Assembly: GCA_029339195.1 (NCBI GenBank)
Contig: JAPTJF010000162.1
Span: 56,051-120,050, forward strand
Source: Micractinium sp. NFX-FRZ
Lineage: Eukaryota > Chlorophyta > Trebouxiophyceae > Chlorellales > Chlorellaceae
Direction of reading: 5' to 3'
DNA length: 64,000 bases
The first letter of the stretch is position 1. Every line of letters begins with the position of its first letter. Shown in pieces: positions 21,284 to 31,800 of this stretch. The translations under genes were made by a program, and so were the position numbers. The notes beneath the pieces are model-generated. The model was not told where the DNA came from. It was given only the letters and a program-made list of their open reading frames with translations, and made no database searches.

Positions 21284-22867
21284 CGGCACGGGCAGCGGCA
21301 CGGGCAGCGGGAGGCAGCTGTCCGCTGCTGCAGGTCTGCACACGTGCCAGCCTTGCATCCCCAGCACAACGACGGCGGTTTCCAGATGTCTAGCAGCAGG
21401 GAACTGTAGCCTGGCGATGGGAGGGAGGAGAAGCTCGGGCCAGCAGGCAGGCTCCGCAAAGGGTGCCCATTGGGCAGCACCGACTGGCCCATGCGGCGAT
21501 GCGGCGCTCCCCTCCTGAGACGTTGCGTACGGCTCTTGTCCTCACAGAAAGTCACAACGTGCTCAGTTGTGAGAACTGGCGACTGTGGGCACCCCTGCTG
21601 CCAGCTCGAACCAAGCTCGCCCCTGCCTGCCGCACGTCCGGGCTGCTGCCTGCGTACCGGCCCAGCGCAGCATGCAGAGCAGGAGAGGGTCCAGCTGTTG
21701 GCGCGCTCTGGCCTGTGCACTACGCCCTGCTCTGTCAAGTTGTTTCAAACATTCCAGTCTGCACGCTCAGCACACCTCGTACCTGACGCACCCTGCTGGC
21801 CTTACCAAACCCAACTGGGGGTCAGGCTGACTCTTTAATGGCCCCCTGAATATTCAGGGCCCAGCTCCTGTAGTGGCACCCCCGAAAGGGCACCCCCTCT
21901 GCACGCCCTTCAGTCCCACTCGTTCTCACGCCTTTCCGTGACTCTGTTACATTGCCCAGCTGGCTGGCGATGCTATGTTTAGTAATAGCCGTCCCAAGAA
22001 ACAGTCAAAGGGCGGTCAGCCGTGCTGGATGTGTCAATGGTAGTTGTGTACAGGCGACTGCCAGCACTTTACATTTACCTTTACTAGTAGTGCTCACAAC
22101 TGCCGGTGCTAGCGGCGGCGGGATCCCAGCCGTGCCTGGGCAGTGCCGAGCATCAGGGCACACCCCGGACCCGGCAAGCACATGCGACTGAGGAGACAGC
22201 ATGCCAGAATCAGGAGGCACTGGGGTGGGCAGGCGGGCGGGAGGGCAGGGGGAGCGGCGTGGTCCTGGCGGGGCGGGCAGGGGCGTCCCGCTCTGTGGGC
22301 GTAGGGGGCTGCTGGGCCGCCTGAGCACTGGAGGTGGCCAGAAACGCCAGCTCCCCACAGCTGTGCACTCGCCGCCCTTGAGGGGCGGCGGTTACCGGAG
22401 CATTCACAGCCTTGTGGATTAGTTGGGTGAATAAGTGTGGGTGAGCAATTGTGGGTGCCCCCGCAGGGTGCACATCCACCCCCCCGTTCACTCTGATCCA
22501 GCCTCCCAGCTGTCCGTCTCCTCTTTTCAAACCCCGCCTCAACCACGTGGGTGACTGAACCCACCCCAGCCCGCATGCCCATTACAGGGGGAAAACGAGA
22601 ACAGCAATAACATAGAGACGGCCCAAGCAGAGCAGGCTGCAAGCACCTTATTGGATTGCCACTGTTGCACGCATGCGCACGCTCTGTCTGCACCCTGCCC
22701 GCCCTGAGGATGGGCGCCGTGCCGCTGGCTTGCGTGCAGTTCAGCACAGGGCAGGGCAGCAACCTAGTATGTTCCCACGCCATCCAGGCAGCCGTGCTGG
22801 GCACCAGGAACTCAGTGGCAGGCGCAGCAGTAGCAGGAAAAGAGCAGCAACAGCAAGGGATGAGCGC
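21284..22867. other. Convergent intergenic region in the membrane-box cluster
   Basis: 1584 bases between the plus-strand and minus-strand members. No supported gene, TM-coding exon or box copy is visible on either strand. Confidence 0.45.
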
Positions 22868-23319
22868 TCACTTTGTGCCGGCCAACCCTGCCTCCAAATC
22901 ACGTGGCTGCGCAGCGCAGCCAGCGCCGGCGGTGCCACCAGTGCTGGCTCCCCCTGCCGCACTGTGCTCCATTGCCCCCATGTCTTCTGCTGCCGCCGGC
23001 GGTGGCCCTGGCGGCATTACGCTGTGCACCCTCACCCCCACAGCCAGGCTGCTGCCGGGCGACACAACCACGATGGGAGCAGGGGCCACCGGCCTGCCAG
23101 CCTGAGCAGCGCTGGCTGCAGCGCCGCCCCCCCTGCCGGCCTGACTGCCGGCGCTCTCGTGGCTGTCGGGGAGGGAGGCAGTGGGGGCTGCCCGAGCCTC
23201 GGAAGCTGCTGCATCCTCTGCTGAGTCATCGTAGTACCAGCGGCGGCGGCGGCAGATCAGGGTGAGGCACAGTATGCTGCCTGCCATCAGCAGAGCGATG
23301 CCGATTGCGATTGCCAACA
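22868..23319 (-). CDS. Membrane-box protein 5, helix-and-box exon; N-terminal exon unresolved
   Basis: A phase-1 acceptor (CTGCTGCAG|TG) at 23319 opens an exon of 150 residues ending at a stop at 22868. It starts VLAIAIGIALLMAGSILCLT, a transmembrane helix, then basic CRRRRWYYDD. The shared box is PIVVVSPGSSLAVGVR. Unlike the plus-strand members, helix and box share one exon, so the second intron is missing. The Asp usual at box position 8 is Gly here. The upstream coding exon is not settled: a segment at about 23545-23590 shares sequence with the matching place upstream of member 6, but I found no start and donor that fit. Function unknown. Confidence 0.65.
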
Positions 23320-24220
23320 CTGCAGCAGTTGATGCAGGCAGGGGAATGGGGGAGGCAGGATAGTCAGGTTAACGTATGACGCTCGAGAAGGGGGGAGGTG
23401 CGACAAGAGAGAGGGATGGAGCGGGGCGGTGGGCATGGCAGGGCAGCCAGCCGGGCCGACAGCGGCCCTGGTGGGGGCGGCCACGGCAAGGTGGCAGGCT
23501 GCTGTCTGTGAGGCATCAGGGCGGGCACTGAGGCGCTTGCTGCCGCCTAGGGAGGCGTCCAAGGCCAACTGGCAGGTCTCACTCGCTCAGGGCAGGCGCC
23601 AGGCTGCTGAGGTTGAACGCAGAGGTGCCCAGAAGCGCCTGGCGGCCAGGGGCGCCCAGGTAGATATCGCCTGGAATCCGAACCCAGGCGGGGCGAGAGC
23701 ATGAATCGAGCCCTCCAAGGCCAGTGGTGCGTCCTCTTTGTGGGGACCCGGCGCCTCGGCTGCCCTGCCGCCAGGGTTCTGCCCACGTGGCGCAGCGCAC
23801 CACGGCACGGCCCCTGTGGAACCCCATCTTCCAAGGAGAGTGTGCCCCCCTTCAGGTGCGTGCTGTTATCATCAACATACATGCAGGCACTTTCTAGAGC
23901 TTGCACCCCACAACCCACCACTCTGTTGCCGCTTCACACAGCGCTGCCAGCGCCCTGTGTGGTGCTGCGCCTCCCCCACTCCTCAGCCACTCGCACAGCG
24001 TAAAAGGTGCGCATACAACCATCTGGAGCAACAAAATAAGAAGGTGAGTGCATAGAGGGTGGCGCAGGAAGGCATGAGCGCATACGTATAGGGGAGTGCT
24101 GCGCTCCCATGGGGCTGGTGCTCACGCCAGCCGGGGTGCATGGGATGCCGCCCTTGCCGGCGGCGACAGCTCTTGCGCAGCAGCAGCTCGCTGGGGCTTC
24201 ATGAGCAAACTGTCAGCCAG
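23320..24220. other. Region between membrane-box genes 5 and 6
   Basis: Holds the unresolved 5' part of member 5. At about 23545-23590 the minus strand reads ASETCQLALDASLGG, similar to ASETLRLTLDADQGS upstream of member 6, both right after an in-frame TGA. Otherwise no supported gene. Confidence 0.4.
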
Positions 24221-24765
24221 CTACGGTGCCGGCAAACGGAAGCACACGCGGCGCCCACTTGTGCCAGCAACCCCCGGGCACGCCTCCACACCACGCAGGG
24301 CAGCACTGCTGCCGGCGCCTCTGGCAATGCTGCTGCCATTGCTGCTCATGCTGCCACCGCCGCCGCCGCTGCTGCTGCTGCTGCTGCTGGCCGACGCTGC
24401 GGCGCTGCCTCTCGCAGCCCCCGCCTCCATCCCTGGAACAGCAACTGCTGTCTCCCCATCCTCTGCCGGTGGCTGCCGCCGGGGAGCCTCCCCATCTCCC
24501 AGTCTCACCCCGACGGCCAGGCTGCGGTCCGGTGACACGACGACAATGGGAATGGGGCCCGCACGTTGGCCAGCACGCCTGGCAGCCGCCTCTCCCCCAC
24601 TCCCGCTGCTGCCACTGCGATCGCCCCGCCTGGAGGCGGCGGCGGGTGGCGCCGCCTCGACATCTTCGGCGGGGCCGGTGCACCAGGTGCGCCGCTGGCA
24701 GAGCAGGCCGACGCAGAACAGGCTGGCTGTGACCAGCAGGGCAATGGCGATGCCGACGAGGATCA
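24221..24765 (-). CDS. Membrane-box protein 6, helix-and-box exon; N-terminal exon unresolved
   Basis: A phase-1 acceptor (GGTGCAG|TG) at 24765 opens an exon starting VILVGIAIALLVTASLFCVG (transmembrane helix), then LLCQRR. The shared box is PIVVVSPDRSLAVGVR. A long Ala/Ser/Gly tail with a poly-Ser run ends at 24221. Exon structure matches member 5 (single helix-plus-box exon). A possible N-terminal coding stretch (LDADQGSANAPSAPSNSS) lies near 25060-25124 and resembles the polar N-termini of members 2-4, but its start codon is not clear. Function unknown. Confidence 0.65.
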
Positions 24766-25868
24766 CTGCACCACAGGAGGACGCAAAGGGAGGCCAAGTG
24801 ATTCAATACACCAAGCAAGTGAACGAGTGGGGGAGGCGCAAAGAAGGGAAAGGGATGAGGGGGCAAACTGATCACTGTGACGCAGCACAAGCAAAGGAAG
24901 GCCAAGCGAGCTGGGAGGTCCAGAAGGGAGGGACGAGAGGATACTGAACGGCGGCGGGACAGAGGCGGCAAGGCCACATTTAAGCCATTTGAGTCACATA
25001 CAGGCGAGAGCGGTGGTGGCTTGGCGGCAGCGGCGGGCAGGCGAGAGCGGTGGTGGCATGGCGGCGGCGGGGAGGAGTTTGAGGGGGCACTGGGCGCGTT
25101 GGCGCTGCCTTGGTCGGCATCCAAGGTCAGGCGGAGGGTCTCACTTGCTCAGAGGCGCACTCAGAACCTTGACGGGCCAAACAAAGCAAGCTTGCTTGAA
25201 GGTGCCCCCAGGCAAGCTGCTGGGACCTTCAGGGGAGGATGGCCCTTCCAGAGGGAGGAGGGCAGAACTACTTTTGTTTTGTGAAACCTAGACGGCCATG
25301 AGCCTCAGCGACCCGCCCGAGGTCGTCAGGTGCAACAAACAGGCGGGGGCACCTTTTGGCTGACTGTGCATCAGCACGGGTGCCCGGCCAGGTGCAGTGC
25401 CAGGCGAGAGCCTGTCGGCACAAGGGAGCCTGTAGTCCTCCTTGGCACCCACCCGCCGGGGATCAGGGTGGGTTGAAACTGACACCGGCCCGTTGGAATG
25501 CATTGTGCATACTACACTTGTCATGAGAGCCAGGCTGTGCGCTTCCTGCAATGCGCTACACTCGTTGGAGGTGCTCCACGCCACCGCCGCCGCCCCGCCG
25601 GTGCCGCCTGCTCCGCCTGGTCCACCAGCGGCAGCGGGAAGTGGTCTCCTTGCTGCGTGTGGCCATTGAAGGGTCATCTGCTGCCACCTGGGCGCGCAAA
25701 CAGCGTCAGCGCAAGAAGCCACCCACATGCTGCGTGCTGAGCAGAAGGCGCAGGCTACCATTCGCCCATTCGGGGATGAGGTACGTGCATTGCCACCCCG
25801 AGTCACATTGTGCTTGCAGGCACTATATTATTGTCAGTGTAGAGCTCCACAGGCGGGCAGTGGGCAAA
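24766..25868. promoter_or_regulatory. Divergent region between membrane-box gene 6 and the P1B ATPase
   Basis: About 1.1 kb containing the unresolved 5' end of member 6 (minus) and the promoter of the ATPase (plus). A 172-codon minus-strand frame at 25288-25806 starts at a non-ATG codon and has no supporting features. Confidence 0.4.
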
Positions 25869-28800
25869 ATGGCAGCCGCGCCCGCGCAGTGCGCCATTTT
25901 GGCGTCTGCGCTCGACCTGGGCGACCACCGGCATCATGCTGACTGTGGGCACACCCTGATTCAACACGAGGGGCATTTGGATTACCTGGTGAGCAGTGCC
26001 CCACTGCCTCATGGCACCAAAGTTGCACTCCGCCTCCCGCTTTTCCTGCCCGCGAACACCGTTCAATTCAACCTCTCCAGGCGTGAGCGGGTAGAATGCG
26101 CCAGGCGCGGGCCGTTCGGCCAGGCCAAGGCCCTCCAGGACAGCTGCCGCCGCCCGAGCGCGCTGCCAGCCCAGCAAAACTTTCTCCTCCCCCTTTCAAT
26201 GCCCTGCTGCAGGTGGACGACGAGCTGCACCATGTGTCCAGCTCCTGCTGCGGAAATGGGTGCTCCAGCGGGCCGGTGGTCATCTCACACGGCCGCCTCT
26301 CCTCTCTGAAACTCAGGTACACCCCAGCAGTACTGCCGCCTCAGGGGGCGCTCAGCAAGGCGACTCAGCAACTGGCGGGGACGCTTAGTGCAGCGCACTG
26401 CCGGCACGGCATCTGCTCCATTGTGGCAAGGCTTTGGAAGCGGTGGCAGTCGCAGCGCCTGCCCGCCTTGCAGCCTGCCGCGTGCGACTCCTTTGGCCGC
26501 TCCCATCGCCCGGCGGCCGAGCATGCCCGCCCACCCTCCCACGCCCTGTCGCTGCCCTGCAGGCGAGCACCCAGCTCTCCAGGCGAGCGGCAGGCGCTGC
26601 TTTTAGACGCCCCTGCCAGCTCCTCTCCCGAGCGCCAGCCTGGCACCCATTCCACCACATCCAGCCCGCCGCCCACCCAGGCACCTGCAGCGGCGGCAGG
26701 GGAGGGGGCCCCGCAGCTGCGCAGCACCCGCCTGTTTGCCGCGGGCATCTGCTGCCCGATGGAGGTGCCCCTGGTGCACAGCGTGCTGGAAAGCTTGCCA
26801 GGTGGGCGCGCAGCGTGCACAGCATGCGTGCTGAAGGCACAGCATTCCCAGGGAGCCACAGCAGGGAGCAGCAGCCAGTCGGCGGGGCATTGGGGGAGCT
26901 TCAGAAAGTCGGGGTGGTCGGGAGGAAGCGGCTGGGGCGAGGCAGGCTTTGCATGCGGTGTGCCGCCGCCCCACAGCCCAATAATAGCTAAAACATAAAG
27001 ATTAGAACTCATTGCCCAGAGGTGGCTCAACATATTTGTTTGCTCCATCCTCCCTATTCTCCCTCTACTGGTGCTCCCCCACCACCCATCACGCGCAGGC
27101 ATGGCCAGCATGGAGGTGTCAATGTTGCCACAGACAATGGTGCTCCATCTGCCCTCACATTATGCCCTCACATTATGCAATGTGCTCCCGTCTATTCACC
27201 CTCCTATGCGCAGGTGTGGTCAGCGTGGAGGTTTCTGTGATGGTGCAGACAGGGGTGTTCCAATGTGCCCGCACATCTCAATTTGCAATGTGCTCCCGTC
27301 TATTCACCATCCCGTGCGCAGGCGCGGCCAGTGTGGAGGTGTCTGTGATGGCGCAGACAGTCGCGGTCCATCTGCCTTTGCATTGAACAGCGCTCCCATC
27401 TATTCCCCCGATGCACCAAGAAGAAACGAAGTGGTCCATCTGTCCTCACAATTTCACACGCGCCCTTACTGTTCCCCTGATGCGCAGGCGTGGCCAGCGT
27501 GGAGGTGTCTGTGATGGCGCAGACGGTGGTGGTGCGGCACGACGCCAGGCTGGCGCCGCCTGGCGCGCTGGTGGCAGCCCTCAACGGCGCCATGCTGGAC
27601 GCGTCGCTCACCATACCCCGCGCCCAGGCCAACGTGCGTCCGTGTTGCTGGCTTTTTTACTGCTAGTATTGGTGCACGCTGCAAGGGTGGAGGAGAATGA
27701 CTGGAGGGGGGAGGGCAGGGGGCTGTGCTTGGGAACTGGAGGGGGGAGGGCAGGAGGCTGTGCTTGAGAAGTGAGGGGGGAGGGCAGGGGGCTGTGCTTT
27801 GGGACTGGAGGAGGCTGTGCTGGCGGCTTCCGCCTGCTTCTGATGTGGGGTGGGAGGGGGAGGGAGGTGATAACGGTGCAGGGGCGCGGGAGGTAGTGGC
27901 CGCGGTCAATGCCACCATGCCCGCCGGCCGCTCCCGATTCTCACACCCTCGTTCTGCCACTGCTCACAACCTCGCTGCCTCCCCACTCGCCCCCCCGACT
28001 GCGGCCCCCCACAACCCCGCAGGTGCGCGGCCGCTGGATGCCGCCGTGGTATGTGGTGGCTGGCGCCGCCCTGCTGGCGCTCTCCCTGCTGCACTACCTG
28101 TCGGGGCCCACCAACACGCCGGGGCTGGAACACCTAGAATACGTCAGCCTGGGGGCGGTCGCGCTGTGCCTGCCGCGCATCACGCTGCGTGCCCTGCTGG
28201 CGCTGCACCGCGGGGTGAGGGGGCGGGGGGGATGAAGGCCGCCGCTGCCGCCGCTGCCGAAGCTGCCGAAGCTGCCACTGCTCGCTGCGTCGAGGCATGG
28301 ATGCGGATGCGTGCCACTGCTGCGTGTGGTGGCCGCAGGGTGGTGGTTTCACTGCACCTGGCGCTGCCTTGCTTGGGTCTGTTCTGTGGTTGGGTGCCTC
28401 GCCATGCTGGCCTGCCTGCCAGCCAGTGTGCTTGTTGCACCCTCAACGACATGCCCCTCGCCAACCGTTGCCGGCCCCACTTCTCCCCCTCCACCGAACA
28501 GCGTCGCTCCTCTCGTGCTGCTGACACACATTGCTGCGGCAGCCCATGATGCAACTGATGCACTGCCTGCAATAGGCACGTTACAAGACATTTTTGTACT
28601 CGCACCCCTCCCTCCCCTCCTTGCCCCTGCAGATCATCGACATCCACATGCTGGTGACGCTGGCCACAGCGGGCGCCATTGCGCTGGCAGACTACGCCGA
28701 GGCCGCCGCCGTGGTGGTGCTCTTTGCGGTGGCGGAGCACTGGGAGCGGTGCAGCACCGACAAGGTGGGCACACTGACCATTCGTCTTTCATTGGTGTGA

Positions 28801-31800
28801 GGACTCTGCCTTCACCTGGATGTGTGTCCCACTTGCAAGTTGTGTTGATCACGCCGGCAGGCTTGGCCAACCTGCCTGGCCTGCCCTGATCCTGCGCCGC
28901 CACTATGCGCCGCATCCCTTCACCTCGGGCATGCACCCACCGTACAGCCCCCCGCCTCCCCGCCCTGCAGGCTCGCGACGCTGTGGCCGCTGTGCTCACG
29001 CTGCGCCCAGAGTCTGGTGAGCAGACGGCGCAGCCTGCCTGCCCTGCCTGCCCGCCCGCCTGCCTGCCTGCCTCGCTTGCCTGCCTGCCTGCCCTGCCTG
29101 CCCGCCCGCCCGCCTGCCCGCCCGCCTGCCCTGCCCGCCTGCCCCCCTGCCTGCCTTCCCCTCTGACCACCCCTCCATTCACCTGCCACTGCGCCCTCCT
29201 CCCCTCCCCTCCGCCATCCCTCTGCCGCCCTACCCCCTGCCGCGTGCAGCCAAGCTGGCTGCCAGCGGCGCCCTGGTGCCTGTAGAAGATGTGGTGGTTG
29301 GCACAGAGGTGCTCGTCGCCCCTGGGGAGTCGGTGCCTTTGGACGGACAGGTGGTGGCTGGGGAGAGCGCGGTTGACGAGAACCTGCTGACAGGTGAGGC
29401 GCCCGTTTTTTTTATTTTATTTTTTTACTTTTGGTTTTCGGAAGAGTGTTGTTGGGCAGCGTGGAGTGTGGTTCCCTATTTGGCAGGGTGATAGCGCTGT
29501 GACAGGTGCTGTGAGCGTGGCTACTTGCTGTCGGATGGGCTGGGTGGGTAAGGCGCCTCTGGGTGGACAGCTGGTTGCTGGTGTTAAATGGACGAGACTT
29601 TGTATGTGTGCTCTGTTACTCATTGCCGCTGGGCCGGAGCTGGCAGAGGGGACTCAACCCTCTGTTCTGCGCGTAGCATGCCAGGAGGGGTGGGCTGGGG
29701 GCGGACACGGGTGAGGATTGCTCCCGTTCAAGGAGCTGCCTCAAGGGGGGCCTCCGGAGATCCTCCGCTGCCTGCCAAACCCTCGTGCTCCCCTGCTCAC
29801 CTGCCACTCCGCACCCCGCCCGCCCCACCCCGCCTCCCCACAGGCGAGTCGGCGCCGGTGCTGCGCCGCCCCGGGGACTCCGTGCACGCCGGCACCCTCA
29901 ACGTCGGCTCCGCAGTGCTCTGCGTGCGCACCAGCGCGGCAGCGGGGGACACCGCTGTGGCACGCATGGCGCAGCTGGTGGAGCAGGCGGCCAGCCAGCA
30001 GAGCCCCGCTGAGGCGGCGGTCACAAAGGTGGGTGGGTGGGGCGCCGCGCTGTGCTGCGCTGTGGCGCGCTGCGATGGGTTGGGATGGGATGTGAATGGC
30101 GCAATCCATGGTGCCCCCGCCAGCAGAGGCAGTGCTAGTCCGGAGAACAAGAGGTTGCGGGTGTTGATTGTGCTGCGTGGTGCTGTACCGTGCTGTGGTG
30201 TGCCTCGCTGCAATGCAAGTGCACCTCTGCGACACACCTGCCGCGTTTGCCGCCGTGCTCTGAAGCGGCCGCGCTGACGACACTCACCCTCGCACCCTCA
30301 CCCTCACCCCCCACCCCCCACCTCTCCTTCCCGCACGCAGTTTGCACGCATCTACACCCCCCTCATCCTGCTGGCCTGCGCCCTGCTGGCCTTCCTGCCC
30401 TGGGCATGGGTGCAACCGGCGGAACGCTCGGTGAGTGAGCCAGGCAGCGGGGAATGCACCAGGCAGCGGGGGAGCACTAACAACTTCAGAATTATGTCGT
30501 CGCATAACAGTCGGGGTCGGCGCTGCACCTGGCAGCAGGGGTGCCAGGCAGCAGGGGCCGCACCAGGCAGCAGGGGCCGGCACTACGCCTGGCTGCAGGG
30601 GTCGGCACTACGCCTGGCTGCAGGGGCTGCACCAGGCTTCAGGGGTGCCAGGCACAATTGGGCATGGCAGCAGGGTCTGCACCAGGCAGCAAGGGTGCCA
30701 GCCTGTGGCAGGCGGGCCACGCTGCGCCTGCCTGCCCTCTGGCGCTGCAGCGGCGCTCCAGCACACTCTGCTTGTTGCGTGTCGCTGCCACCGCCGGTTT
30801 CGAGCCGTCCAACCCAACTCACGCCGTACCCTGCGCCACCACCTAGCTCATGTCCTCACCCCTCCCATCCTACCCCTCCCTTTCTCCTCCACCTCCCCAC
30901 GCAGCGCTGGGTCTACCTCTCGCTCCAGCTCCTCGTCACCGCCTGCCCCTGCGCCCTGGTGCTCAGCACCCCCGCCACCGTGGTGTGTGCGCTGGCACGG
31001 GCCGCGCAGAAGCACGTGCTGATCAAGGGAGGGGCCGCCCTGGAGGGCCTGCGCCGGGTGAGTGGGGTTGGCAGCGGTGTGCAGTGACGGGGGCTTACAT
31101 ATTTGGGAGGCAGAAGCACGTGCTGATCAAGGGAAGGTGCCGCCCTGGAGGGCATGTGCCGGTTGAGTGGGGTGAGCAGCGGTGTGCAGTGAAGGGGGCT
31201 TACATACCTTATGTGCTTACGTGCACCTCTTCTTGCCTTGCAGGTGTCTGTTGTGACGTTTGACAAGACGGGCACCCTCACCAAGGGCTCCTTCCAAGTG
31301 GTGGACTGCCAGGTCAGCACCCCTGTGCCACGCTGTGCCACGCTGTGCTGCGCTGTGCTGCGCTGTGCCGCCCTGCTCTGCCACACCTCCCATTGCCCAC
31401 TGGCCCGCCTACCGCTCACATGACCCGTTGACCGTGCCGCCCTCGGTGCAGGCGCGCAATGGCTGGTCGCGGCAGGAGCTGCTGCGCCTGCTGGGCTCAC
31501 TGGAGCGCGGCAGCAGCCACCCGCTGGCAGCCGCGGTGCTGGGCTACGCGGCCGCCCAGGTGGGAAGAAGCTGGGATGGGTGCTGCTGGGACGGGGGCGC
31601 AAACTTACCCGGGGAGGGGCTCATTACGTGCTTGCTGGCTGGAAGATGCTCGCGGCGGCACAGGCCATTGCGCAGAAACCACTATATTCCTTTCTATGGG
31701 TAGGAGGACACGGTGGCTCCTCCTGCTGGCAGTCCGCCTGAAACCCCATGCCTCGCAGTGGCGAGCACCCACTGGGCTGAAGCCTATCTGACAGTGTGTC

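Noticed and set aside
25288..25806. 172-codon minus-strand frame upstream of the ATPase
   Set aside because: It begins at a non-ATG codon, shows no domain, signal or splice support, and overlaps the expected promoter region.
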